DNA of 64,000 nt from Lates calcarifer (Eukaryota > Chordata > Actinopteri > Centropomidae), in NCBI RefSeq assembly GCF_001640805.2, contig NC_066848.1, forward strand, positions 6,823,688 to 6,887,687, in the 5' to 3' direction. Below the pieces are notes generated by a model that did not search any database, had not been told where the DNA came from, and saw only the letters and a list, made by a program, of their open reading frames with translations. Position 1 is the stretch's first letter; every line of letters starts with the position of its first letter. A program made the position numbers and the translations under genes. Shown piece after piece: positions 1-11,300 of this stretch.

Positions 1-564
1 CAATTATGTAATCTCCATAATGTCCCTGCTAAATGTCAGCATCACATTTCCAGATATGACCACAGTACAGTTACTGTATGCTGATCAATGTGTCAGCCTC
101 AGAAAACAACCAAAGTGGCTTCTTGAAGGAAAACACAATGAGTACACGCAGATTTTCTGCCCTAGGGTTTCCTTCATGTGCACCTCCTGTTGGTTACAAT
201 CCAGACACTAGTCTGTGGAGACAGAAGATTACTCAGCATTGGAAAGTCTAGTCTCACCAGCAGGTTGGCCACTCCCAGGCTCCAAACACCAAGTCAGTAT
301 TTGCCTGTGTAATCCACCAGAGTGTGCTGAGGACTCAGGGTCAACCAGGTCGTCATCAGGGAAACCACTGTAGCTCAGCTGCAGCATAAGATCACATCTC
401 ATGACATCTTTAGCACTACCTATCACATGATATTTATGCCTCATCACAGGGATGTTTGATGACTTTTGTTTACCCTGGGCATGTAAGGTATGATATAAGC
501 AGTGGTCAAAAAGTATAAAACATAACATAGTAGTGCATGCTATAGAGAATGGCCACCTTCACTT
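1..564. other. Intergenic, no recognised feature
   Basis: No exon with splice sites, RNA gene or recognised repeat was seen. A 99-codon open frame on the minus strand (229-528) resembles no family I know and lacks any supporting context. Confidence 0.5.
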
Positions 565-855
565 GTGTTATATTATAATGATATACTGTATTTTACAGTG
601 TTGGATTATTATTGATGATGTTAATGTTAATGCTACTGCTATCCAGTACTTTATATACTTAAACAATGCATGATTTTATATGTTGATCATACTGTATGTT
701 TTGTATGTACAATCAAAATATGTAATCAGTAGTAATGCTATAGCTGTTGGATAAATGTAGTGGCATACAAGTATGTGTCAGAACATTAAAAGTACAAAGT
801 AAAAGTACCCCAAATTTTATATCTAAGTACAGTCCTTGAGTAAATGTACTTTCCA
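565..855 (+). repeat. Dispersed teleost repeat, copy A (3' part)
   Basis: The segment follows the layout of an abundant percomorph interspersed repeat: an AT-rich stretch with 'ttggattattattgatgatg', then 'ggataaatgtagtggcat', then 'aaaagtacaaagtaaaagta', ending 'cttgagtaaatgtacttt'. I recognise the family from its distinctive AGTAC/GTACTT-rich ends. It probably represents a non-autonomous DNA element, but I cannot name it. Two other partial copies lie near 32.7 kb (reverse orientation) and 46.7 kb. Boundaries are approximate. Confidence 0.6.
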
Positions 856-3800
856 TTGAAGAACAAAAACACAAATCCAAACTTTTATCAATTGAAACTT
901 GTTTTCCAAATAGGGATTCAAGCTTATTGTTTTAAAGCTTATAATGAAATGGAAGTGATAATCTAAAAATATTTGTCATTCATCTGACTCTTCACCGATA
1001 CCATGACTTTTTGCAAATGACTTTAAAACACTGAGAACATCAGTGTTACATATTCTTCTGTACTGCACTGTCATTTGCAACACAGTCTTCTTTTAATTTT
1101 AAACTGAATAAAATAGTGCTATACAGTGCTGTCTTCAGTACTCTATCAGGCTTTTTGGAGCCTTTAAGAGAGCCTGCAAACACTGAGGCTCTTGTTCATT
1201 GATGCAAAGCAGGCTGCCACTGAGCACAAACATGATAAAACTTGTTTGAGTGGATCAAACCAAGATCTGCCTGTTCTGCTGATAGCAGATTCAGTTCTGT
1301 ATTTCTAATAACTCCCAGCTGTCTGTACAGGAATAGCACTGCAGTAGCTTTTTGCACCTTGTTCACTGCTGACTTGTAGAACATAATCTGCTGTCCATTT
1401 GGGTGATGAAGTGGAATGACGAAGGAGCAGTGTAATGCACTGTTAAGTAGGTCCTGCTGAAGGTATTGTAATGATTATAGTATATGTATTTCAGTATAGT
1501 AAAACTTGTGCTTGTCCTGCATCCAGAATACTCCATGTTCTCTGGTAATGCCCCTAGCAACCCTCACACGATCCAAACCCTCAACACTTGGAAGGAGGCT
1601 GTACTCATTACAATTATTTTCCTTTTTGACTGTCAGAGATGGGCTGTCTGCTTCACTAGTTCATGCTCTCCTTATCTGCTTCTCTTTCCACCCATGGTAA
1701 TTGAGGGTGGCTGTAGGCCAGTAAAAGTCCGGAGTGAGGGGGGGGTGAAGAGGAAGAAGGACAGAAACAGAGGAGACAGAGGGAGCTGCTGGAAAGGGCA
1801 GGCTTTCATTCAGCAGAGAAACATGTGCGCTTCTCCCCAAATTCAGTTTCTGTAAACCCAGGGCTGTGAACAGTATTGATCACTGGCTCTCAATGAGAGG
1901 ATTAGCAGGGATTCACACAAGGGCTTGGACGCTTTCTGGTAACTTTTTGCTTACTATGGGTGAATTTTGTGAGGCAACATGTTATATTTCTGAAAATTAG
2001 AGATGCTGATTTGCATTTTGTGGGTGTTGTTCATGCATGAACTGTCACATTTCTTTAACTATCAGACAGCTAACTTGAGAGTATAACATTATAGGGAGGC
2101 TGTTGATCATTTGATCAAAGTGGGCTGATTTTTTGTGGATTTAATTTATTTGTTCAGTGTTATTATGTAGGAACACTGTTCAGAATAGTAACAGTTTAGC
2201 ACTGTGTCAACGTTTATTTGAGTGTCCTACACTCTTGTGCTGCAGCCATTACATATTGAAGACATTAAGCTCAGTTATCAGTCCCTTGTTTGGGCTACTG
2301 TCATGCAAAGAATGAATGGAATCATCTCAGGATTTTTCCTGGCCTTTTCACTTGTCGTAAATGGATTTTTCTTTCATATTTCTTGAATCTGCCCCAGCAT
2401 TGGATAATGCACTAAAGCACTGCATGCATTGTGCTCATACAGTTTTTAAAGAAAATTGCACAAATATGTAGAATAATATCTCTGTGACTAGAGAAGAAAC
2501 TATCAGGCATCTGAAAGTGCACATGTTGGCTGAAAAGAGATAAGACCTCTATGAACTGACATGTTACAAGACATTATTTATCTGTGTGGATTAGTTGAAC
2601 AGTTTTCTATGGAATACTGGTGGGGCTTGGCTTTCCCTTGTTGCTTGAAGAATTTGGCAGCAATAAATCCCCCTGATCTTGGCAAGTGCTATACACGCTG
2701 AACAGCAGTTGTTGTTTCTGGAATGGAGGAACTTCCTTTTGCCAAATTTACAACAGATAACTATAACTTCAGCAGTTCATGTGGAGTTAAAGCCTGCAGT
2801 TGCATTACATAAACTGCAACCACAAAACAAATAGAAAAATCTATTTTTGTCTTTCTGACCTCAGTAATTCAGACGGTTTAACTCCTTGATACTGTTGTTT
2901 AAAATCTATGACTCAGTGTCACCCACCCTGAACAAGTGAAATCTTATCTGGTGAAATGTGAGAAATCATTTGTTCAGCAGTTTCCTGAACAGCATAGCCA
3001 GCTGGAACAAACTGCTACTAAACTTACATAAATCGTATTAACTCTGCAGAGTATTGCAACAAACAACAGCCTAAACCCAGAGTTATTGTCATGTGGTAGC
3101 TATTTTCAAAATAAATTTAATATTCTCCATACCAGTGTTACAGATCTACTATTCCATCACCATAACTAAAACCTGGGGATACAAAGTGTCTCTGCTGCTC
3201 CAATAACATCATAGATCACTTGGGTCTGATACTAACTTGCATCACAAGTGCACCTGTTAATTCTGCTACATTATTCTTGCATTCCAACTTTAAGCATTAT
3301 AGCACAGCACAAATAATGTTGCGATCTTATTCCTGGATGAGGGTTGCTTCCCTTCATCATGACTACATGTGTTTGGTCACTGTCCACAGCCGGAATTTCA
3401 CTGTCTGATGGTGTAAATGAATTCCATGTGGCTCTAGCCGAGGTGTAGAAATACTCAGTTTGGGGAAAGTCAGTCGAGGGGAAAGTCATTCTGGCTGTAC
3501 GCTGCCAGTGAGGGGGTTTTCCAACAACCTCCTCCAGTTCTCTAGTGGGGAAAATTCTGAAGAAAACGGCTCGCAGCTTAACGCCTCCTTCAACTGTGTT
3601 ACTTCAATGCTGAGTTTACACGGTGGAAAAATGCAGTCATGTTAAAGACTGTGACCCCTCTTTGGCTGCATGGGAATAAAAGCATTTGGGAGGCCAAAGG
3701 TTACATCCTGGCCACTGTTTTGTTGACCTTCCTATGTGACAATGAGAAGCAGCTATGAATAAAGTGTACGGTCAGTTCCTCCCTATCAAATTCCTTCCAC

Positions 3801-4400
3801 AAGGCTTGTTTCTTATACTGTATGCAGCATATCTGGTCCTCATTTGCAACTGCTTCCTTTTAGACTGTCAGCAGTTTCTTTCTTACACGTGCTGGAAAAT
3901 ACTGTAAAAGATAATTAAATGGCGCAGCAACAAAAACAACATATGATCAAATGTCTGCTGACACACAACTTTCTAGCTGCAAATATAAATAGGACTCTTT
4001 TCATTGTCTTACATGGCTCTTAATATCTCATTTCATCTCTCACTTCATTAGCATGAACATAACCATCATTATATTCCACTATAATGCTACATGTTGTTTG
4101 CAGCATATACAATATTAGTGTTCAGCTATTACTGAAATAAACTTGCTAAATACACACATAGTAAATAGCATGTATGTAACATGCACTTGTCTTATATTTG
4201 ACATTAACTGATGTCAAAGGACAAACTCTGCATTTTGTCATGTGTTGTACTTGCCTTGACAGTGGGATTCGTGTCATTTCTAAGTTGCTGGCAATTCTAA
4301 CATTAAGAACAGCACAGAACAAAAGGACAGATTTGGTCATTTGTTCAAATGGCTTGTAAGGGCCCCCCTGTCCTTAAGTGAACAAGACTAAGGGTGTTTT
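856..4400. other. Intergenic, AT-rich, no recognised gene
   Basis: About 3.5 kb without a supportable exon, RNA gene or repeat. Short open frames (for example 1484-1855, 3271-3489, 3460-3645) show no family resemblance and no spliced continuation. A purine-rich tract with a run of G lies near 1735-1800. Confidence 0.5.
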
Positions 4401-4429
4401 CGCTGTGTTTTGGGGTTTTTTGTTTGTAA

Positions 4430-4760
4430 AAGGTGCGTCGGACCTCGGTCTGAATACAAAACTTGATCCAATCAATACTGTCTATCTATCTGAACCACGG
4501 CGCGGGTCGTTAGTATCGGGAAAATTATTTTTTTGGATGGTCGGGGCTCTCCGACCAATCACAGGAGGTTGAGGCAGGCTCGTCACCCATTAAACAATAG
4601 AAGAAGAAAGTTAACCGGAAGAGAAGTAAAAATGAATCGCGGGTGCACGTTAGGCGATGTTGCGTGTGGCCAGAGGAGGACATGAAATATTCGATTATAA
4701 GTTGGTCTGACGACGAAATCAGTAGTCAACTTGAAACAAATGCATAAAATCCGGAAACTT
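4430..4760 (+). promoter_or_regulatory. Candidate CpG-rich promoter upstream of col21a1
   Basis: This stretch is visibly richer in CG dinucleotides than the AT-rich DNA around it. It contains a CCAAT box (4555-4559), an ETS-type CCGGAAG (4615-4621) and a second CCGGAAA (4751-4757). A splice-donor-like 'cgaaggtatgt' lies near 4876-4886. Because the first coding exon of col21a1 is preceded by a splice acceptor, a non-coding first exon must lie somewhere upstream, and this is one place it could be. The link to col21a1 is inference; it could equally serve an unannotated transcript or be part of a repeat. Confidence 0.3.
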
Positions 4761-5039
4761 ATAAGTTATTTTCTAACGGAATGAGTTGAATTGATAACAG
4801 GCCAACACAGCCCGTCTATAAATCAACCATTGTCAAGTATATGGAGACGCAACAAGTGCAGGTGATGATAACAGGACGAAGGTATGTCATGCTAAGTTCT
4901 TCAGTTCGCTCGTTAAAATGCAGTGTGAGACCAAAGGTAACCGTCTTTAAATGTATACAGTGTAACAAAAACATTAACGTTAGTTCGGACTTACAGGCGT
5001 GGAAACGCCTCAATAGTCAGTACGCTGTTTTAAATGCTC

Positions 5040-5212
5040 ACATTCTAACAGCGACAATGCTAACATGCTAATTTTAGCAGGTGTTAATGTTAGCATGCTA
5101 ACATTTGCCTTAAAGCATGCAGTCCATGGACAGATTGAAATTTCGAACAGATGATGGCGCTAGGTGAAACGTCAGGGAATCAGCAAAGTCACTTGGATAC
5201 ATTCTTTGGTTA
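5040..5212 (+). repeat. Dispersed teleost repeat with GCTAACA/TTAGCATG palindromes
   Basis: The copy holds 'aatgctaacatgctaa' (5056-5071) facing 'gttagcatgctaacatt' (5089-5105), whose core 5089-5102 is a perfect 14-bp palindrome. It then runs 'cagattgaaatttcgaac', 'gatggcgctaggtgaaa' and 'gtcagggaatcagcaaagtc'. This order (AGCATGCTAACA block, ATTGAAATTT, ATGGCGCTAGATGAAAAGTCAGGG, ATCACCAAAGTCA) matches a very common interspersed repeat of fish genomes. A second, more decayed copy is at about 60.35-60.51 kb. Confidence 0.6.
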
Positions 5213-5950
5213 AAAAAAAAATAATAAAAAAAAATAAAAATCGATATTTCAACTTTCACAACACTGTAACATGTATCATCTGTCAAGAAATTCGTCAGTG
5301 TGGATGGTGGGACCAACAAGCTCTCCGATGTTATCACCACAGTGGGCTGTTTGCATCCTGTCTCTTACCAACAGTCAATGGTGGTTTCATTCAACCACGC
5401 CCACAATTTTCCCTAACATTAATCAAGCTGTTATAGAGTTCTGCATGCACTGCAAGGCATTTTTTCTACTGATGAGGACACCACATCAGGGAATTGCTGA
5501 ATTATTTTTGGAGAACCTTGACAAATGACATATTGTGTAATTTGGGTGTGAGAACTTGTTGTTGAGAGATCAGGTTACCATATTTAGGTTCTACATGTGG
5601 GGCTTCAGAATGCGATAATTTCGTCTGACAGTCTCTGGAGTGAAGGTGAGGTGTTTCAGCAGTCAGCCATACAGCAAAGATATTATTGTGCATTGTAATG
5701 TGGGGAGCCTTAGGGCTGAGCATAGCAAAATCATTACAGATTGAGTCAGTCAGTCTTGTAAATAACAGAATGGTGGACAAATTGGGAAAAAATGGAAGCA
5801 AACCAAAAGAGATTAATCATATGTGCAGATTGTTTTGCTTTCATCTTCCTAAAGTGTCAGTGTCCAATATGTTCAGACATGCCAGCATTTTGAAACCTTT
5901 TGCCAGGGTGTAAAATAATATTACTCCAAGAATTACACACCAGGTGACAT
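5213..5950. other. Unassigned sequence with overlapping short open frames
   Basis: Begins with an A-rich tract (5210-5240). From about 5264 to 5528 three frames on the plus strand stay open for 40-90 codons, including one of 85 codons (5271-5528). I recognise no domain. It may be decayed repeat DNA belonging to the neighbouring elements. No promoter or exon is claimed. Confidence 0.35.
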
Positions 5951-6011
5951 AACTACTGTAAGTGTTTCAGCAGCATGTGAGAGTAACTGGTTAAAATTAC
6001 TTCATGTACTG

Positions 6012-6290
6012 ATGGGAAGGAAGGTATTACAATTGGTTTTAACCATGAGAGAGGAAAAGTGTAGGAGTGAAGCTTTTCTGGGCAGGCGTATTGTATCCAG
6101 GCCAAGGGTGGGCAAAGATTGGCAAAAGGCAGCAGATTTGAGGAAACAGCTGATAATCCCACAGGAAACAGTGAGCACTGGTTTAAGGGCAGTTGTGGTC
6201 AGAGGTTCAGGGAATTGTTTATTTTGTAAAGCTGACATTGCCATGTGAGGATGTGGTTGATGAGGCTTTAAATGAAAATGCTTAGGTGTA
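6012..6290 (+). pseudogene. Decayed retroelement-associated domain (endonuclease-like ELTVPWE type)
   Basis: From 6012 the frame reads a basic stretch, then 'GKDWQKAADLRKQLIIPQE' and 'TVSTGLRAVVV', and runs to a stop at 6246. Shifted by one base near 6230, a second frame continues 'KLTLPCEDVVDEAL' to a stop near 6283. Together these follow the pattern DW..ADL..QL..P..I..T.LRPD.VL....ELTVPWED.V.EA, a domain I know from very numerous retroelement-derived open frames in fish and invertebrates, thought to be restriction-endonuclease-like. The RPD is degraded to RAV, the tryptophan after P is changed to C, and there is a frameshift plus stops. It is a dead fragment. Assignment to a retroelement class is uncertain. 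Confidence 0.5.
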
Positions 6291-6789
6291 CTGAGGCGGC
6301 GGTGGCCATGCAGCCACATTGGAAAGATACAGTGTGCCACATGCAGGATGGATGCAGAGTTTTGAGTATAGCTTAGTGGTTAGCAAGTGAATTAGGGACT
6401 TGTGTGTAGCAGTGTCTGTGGCAGCAGTGGGAGGTAGGAAGTGGATATAACTCAGGAAAAAGCAAACATGGGCCAATGGGATTTGCACTTGAGAGCTGTA
6501 GTGGCATTCAACCATATTTAGAGTAGGTGGCTGATGAGTAGTACTGCCTTTCCTCAACGTAGTGTGGTGGCCTGTGTGGTTTCCTTTTGTGGTTAAGTAC
6601 TGTAGAAAGACAATATGATTCATGTTTCAGTGTTAATACTTGTCCAGAGTTATGTCACAACATTGTTCCATTACATGTTAACAGTGACTGATGCCTTCAC
6701 CGGAGAAGTGTCAAAACCAGAGATCCCCACAAGTAAATAAATAGCACTTAACTTGGAATTTAAAACTGCTTTAATCACTATGTGGATAT

Positions 6790-7019
6790 AAACTGCTGGA
6801 TCAGATTGGGATCTGGGGGAATTTGGAGGCCAGATCAACACTTTGTGCTCTTTGTTGTGTTCCTCGAGACATTTCTTAGGAGTTTTTGTGGTGTCGTGGG
6901 AGCATTGTTCTGCTGGTGGATGCCACAGACCGCAGAACATTGTGTTGTAACAATATGAGTGTATGTTATTCACTTCACCTGTTAGTGGTTTTAATGTTTA
7001 ATGTGGTTGATCAGTGTAT
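6790..7019 (-). mobile_element. Tc1/mariner-like element remnant
   Basis: Read on the minus strand from 7019, the sequence starts with 'tacactgatcaaccacatt' and continues 'aaaaccactaacaggtgaag' and 'tgaataacat', the characteristic end of an abundant fish Tc1/mariner-type repeat (ACTGATCAGCCACAACATTAAAACCACTGACAGGTGAAGTG pattern, in pieces). Further in, the minus frame encodes 'CLEEHNKEHKVLIWPPNSP', matching the transposase segment that ends in WPPNSPDLNPIEHLWD, but the DLNPIEHLWD catalytic part is lost (PRSQSDPA instead). Only one terminus is evident; the other boundary may extend to about 6670. The copy is non-functional. Confidence 0.65.
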
Positions 7020-8312
7020 AAAGTCAATCAAATAACTATGTATAATGTATTACTGTCTTTCAGCTCATTGTTTCGTTGCAGATAGTTAGCGGCTAGCTCT
7101 TGAACATAGAGCAGCTCAAGCATTGGTAGTGACCAAAAACAGAGCTACAAAGAGAGTGAATATTGGACTAACATTCACTAAGTGGACAGTATTATGACTC
7201 TAAATGAGAACTTATGAGATCAGCTGCATGTTTAAATGATAAGCAACTGGTTGCTAGCACATCTGCCATGATAACTCTAAAAAGTGATGATAGGTTAATG
7301 TTATTGCATTGCCCCCTTGTGGCCAAAATATCAAATAATATAGTTTTAAGAGAGACTGGGCCTTTTGATGAAATTTTAAGTAGTTAGACTATTTGTTCTT
7401 TCTCTGATTAATTGCTTTGTATCTTTCATCATTCTTTTGACATTTGGCAACCATTTTCTACTTTTTTGTATAACCTTAACCTAGAAAGATTTCAGTGACC
7501 ACAAACAATGAATGGACTGTCCTGTCTGTTCTGTGCTCAACTTGGGCCTTCCATACAGTATCTCAGCATGTATGTGCACTATTATGTGCAGACTTTTCTG
7601 AGCTATTGCCTATCCCAGAGGTAGCTGGGCTTCAAAATGCACAGTTGAGTTGATGAAAAAATGTAAATCAAGACATGTCAAATTCCTGCTATAAAATATA
7701 AAATCTTTGTATTGAGTGAATTATATGGATGAATATTGAATGAATCAACCAGGATATGAGAGTCACAAAAGCTAAACTAAAAATAACTAGTATCATTAAA
7801 ATTAATGTGGAAAATGTTTGAAAATGAGTCATAACAAATGCTTAAAGTGTGAATGTATGCATGGACTTCCTGCTGTCATGCTTGAGTCATACATATTCAT
7901 AAAAAGCTTAATCAGATCACCTTCATCTAACGCTCAGGTTTATCTTTGGTGCATCATCCAGAGAGACAACATGACCTCAGCGCACAAATGCTGCTAATTC
8001 GCATGTGTATACAATGCTTGAATTATTTAATGTTTGATTTAATTCAGATTTTGCAGAGCCAGGCTACATAGCCAAAGTCCATACTTATGTGTGAAATCAC
8101 ATGTTGTGGGGTAGTTTTGTGTGGCCAGGTTTTTGATCTTAAAGTCTATGGAAACAGAATGAGCCAAAATAAATGACAACCAAACATCTCTATAATGGAA
8201 AAACAATAGTCTGTCAAGGCAAAAATTACTCAGGGACCACATGTCACAAATGCTTGCATTGTCCTTTTCTTTTTCACTGCAATACAAAGCATGTTTTTCC
8301 CTTTCCCTGTAG
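7020..8312. other. Region upstream of col21a1 first coding exon
   Basis: No coding exon was found. A CTCF-core-like site is noted separately at 7311-7324. The last 25 bases form a polypyrimidine tract ending in AG (8311-8312), which is the acceptor of the first coding exon, so this region is probably part of a 5' intron. Confidence 0.45.
7311..7324 (-). promoter_or_regulatory. CTCF-core-like motif
   Basis: The minus strand reads 'tggccacaagggggcaat', close to the vertebrate CTCF core CCAC-N-AGGGGGC. A weaker match in the opposite sense, 'gccccctggtgt', is at 27115-27126 in the col21a1 3' region. Single motif matches are weak evidence. Similar short sequences also occur inside fish repeats. 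Confidence 0.25.
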
Positions 8313-8343
8313 GTGCACAATTGGAACTTGGTACTGCTGCATA
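8313..8343 (+). other. col21a1: col21a1 5' UTR portion of first coding exon, with upstream splice acceptor
   Basis: A strong acceptor (pyrimidine run then CTGTAG, AG at 8311-8312) lies 31 bases before the initiator ATG. This implies that the transcript begins with at least one non-coding exon further upstream, whose position cannot be fixed from the sequence alone. Confidence 0.5.
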
Positions 8344-11300
8344 ATGGGTTACAAAGCGACATCCATGCATTGTGTCTTAAGATGCCTGTGCTTCATGCTT
8401 CTCCATTTGTTTAGTGCCGCTCAAGATGAAGACATAAGAAGTAAGAGTGCTTCTGTCTTCATTTTCTCACACTTTGTTATGCTTGTTGTCCATACATTAA
8501 AAACTGTCAAATGCATACAACTTGCAAAGGTGATTTCATGAATTGTAAATGTATTTTATTTAATGTATTCCACCACACTAGATGTGATTAACTGAAACCA
8601 TTATTGTACACTAATAATTGTTCATTTCCTGTCTGCTTTAGGCTGTAGGACCGCGCCATGTGATTTGGTCTTTATTCTAGATGGCTCCTGGAGTGTCGAA
8701 GATGTCAATTTTGAAATAGTAAAGAGATGGCTTGTCAATATAACAACAAGCTTCAACATTGGACAGAAGTTTACCCAGGTTGGAGTCGTCCAGTACAGCG
8801 ATGACCCTGTTTTAGAAATACCTCTGGGGAAATACTCCTCTAACAAAGACCTCATCAAAGCAATGGAGTCCATTGAGTACATGGGGGGAAACACAAGGAC
8901 AGGCACAGCCATTAAGTTTGCTACAGACAAACTGTTTGGCCTCTCTGAGCGTGGTTCACATGGCATTTCTAGAATTGCTGTTGTCCTGACAGATGGGAAG
9001 TCTCAAGATGAGGTTTTGAAAGCAGCAGAGGCAGCAAGGAAAAAAGGAGTAATTCTGTTTGCAATTGGTGTTGGGTCAGAGACAGAAGAGGCCGAGTTGA
9101 GGGACATTGCAAACAAACCATACTCAACTTATGTCTTCTCTGTTGAGGACTACAAAGCTATTTCCAGGATCATACAGGTCATACGTCAGAAACTGTGCGA
9201 AGGTAAGCACTGCTGATCAATGTCTGGAGCTAAAAGTGTTTTTATGCACAGATATTACAATATCAAATAAGCTTAAGTGCTATCTGTTCACAGACTACTG
9301 CATTCTGACTCTTATCCTTGTCTTCATTAGGTCTGTTACTCTTTCTGTCACTATATTTGTCTATTTCACTCTGTTTTCTGTTGCAGAGACTGTGTGCCCA
9401 GCAAGAATTCCTGTAGATTCCCGTGATGAGAAGGGTTTTGATATTCTGTTACATCTAAATTTGGCCAAAAAAACAAAGAAGACACAAGGGGCATTTTACG
9501 GCAGTAAGGCCTATGAAGTGACCTCCCGTGTTGACTTGAGTGAAGCTACACGGTAATCATCTTGCTTTTGTACTTTCTTCATCATCATCAGTGTATTCAG
9601 AGTTGACTGACTTTTATCATTTGGTCATTCAGGACTCTTTTCCCTGATGGCCTCCCTCCATCGTATGTTTTTGTGGCCACACTGAGGTATAAAGGATCTG
9701 TGACAGTTGAGGAGTGGGACCTGTGGCGAATACAGACGCGTGATGGGAGACCGCAGATGGCGGTGACTCTAAATGGACTGGACCGCACTGTCATGTTCAC
9801 CACAACCAGCAAAGCACTAAGCGGAACGCAAACAGTTACATTTTCACAACAGACTGCAAGGGTAACATAGAGCGTATTATCACCTTGAAATACTCTTAAA
9901 GGAAAAAAATTATTTTGTGCATGAGGATTAATTTACACATCACAGGAACTACTACACAGCCTGTGAGAACATATGTGTAATGTAGCTCCAATGTGGAGTT
10001 TTGTCAGGGTTATCTATACTTGGACTAAAGGAATACAAATTTAGATAGAAAATAGAAACCTGCATTGGATAAAACAGTCTGGTTCTGTCAGGTTCTTCCC
10101 AGTTCTGTCATCTTCTGTTCATTAGTTTATATAAAACAGCTCTGGCAGAATGCATGCACCTCCCAAAGTTTTAACATTTTCTTTCAGCCACACGTAACAC
10201 TTGTTATGTAAGCAATAAAACTTAATCCTCCCATTCTCACATCAAGTTGGTTTGTATAAGCCTGCAGAGCTTCCGAAGTCTATTTAACCTTTACAGAAGT
10301 GGAGGCTGCTGTACATCTGGTTAACAGATTAAGCCCTTAAGCCCTTATATATATATGAGCTATGCTCATATATATAATTTAACTATGTTGGTTACACGCC
10401 CTTTTCCTTTCAACATTTTCTGTTTTATTGTTTGTTTTTTAAAAGTCTTTATCAGAATGCTTCCAGGATGTACCATTGTATTAATGACTACTGTTTCCTA
10501 TTCCTTTTCAATGACAAAAGAAGCTGTTTGATGAGAAATGGCACCAACTGCGGCTGCTTGTCACTGAGGAGGATGTTACTCTTTACGTTGATGACCTGGA
10601 AATAGAAACGCTACCCTTGGAGCCCCCTGTTGGCATTTTCATCAATGGAAAAACCCAAGTTGGAAAATATGTCAGAAAGGAAACAACAGTGCCAGTAAGT
10701 TTATCAGCATCAACAACCCATAAAATATGTGTTGTTTGGTTCCCAGAGAAGCAATCCAGCAGTACGTCAACCTGACTATAGAAAGATGGAACAGTTTGTT
10801 TAATGAGTAGTTGAGGAAACTCACTACTGATATATGTTTCAAACAGAATCACACAGCACTGCATGGTTTATTGCTGTCTCTGAAGAGACATGCTTACCTC
10901 TGTGGATAATAAATTCCTGGCAAAAATGAGTCTTTTTCTCCATGAGGTCTTATTAATCTTTGTTTTATTTGTCTCAATTGGCATAATTTGCGCCAAAAAT
11001 GCTGTATTTGTAATAAATCATAATTGTGCTGTGTAATTTGCTCTGCAGAAGGCTATATAGTAAGGACTCTCTCAGACATTGAAACAAATACATCCCTGTA
11101 AACACAGTATTACATTTTTATGTAATGATAAATATAGAAAAGAAGGAAATCAGAATTTTGCACAAGATGCGTTTTATTCTAATTGTCAATATGATATAAC
11201 ACATTTTGAAACAATAGCACAGATTGACCATTTAAAATACCCCCTACACATATGTAAGCAATTAGGAAGGTTTGGCATTGTTGCATTTGTGGCCATAATA

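Noticed and set aside
229..528. 99-codon minus-strand open frame near the window start
   Set aside because: No recognisable motif or splice context; not enough to call an exon of an upstream gene.
8173..8541. 122-codon open frame spanning the first coding exon of col21a1
   Set aside because: It shares the reading frame of the real exon in part but runs through the splice donor at 8441 and starts upstream of the acceptor at 8312. The spliced model explains the region.
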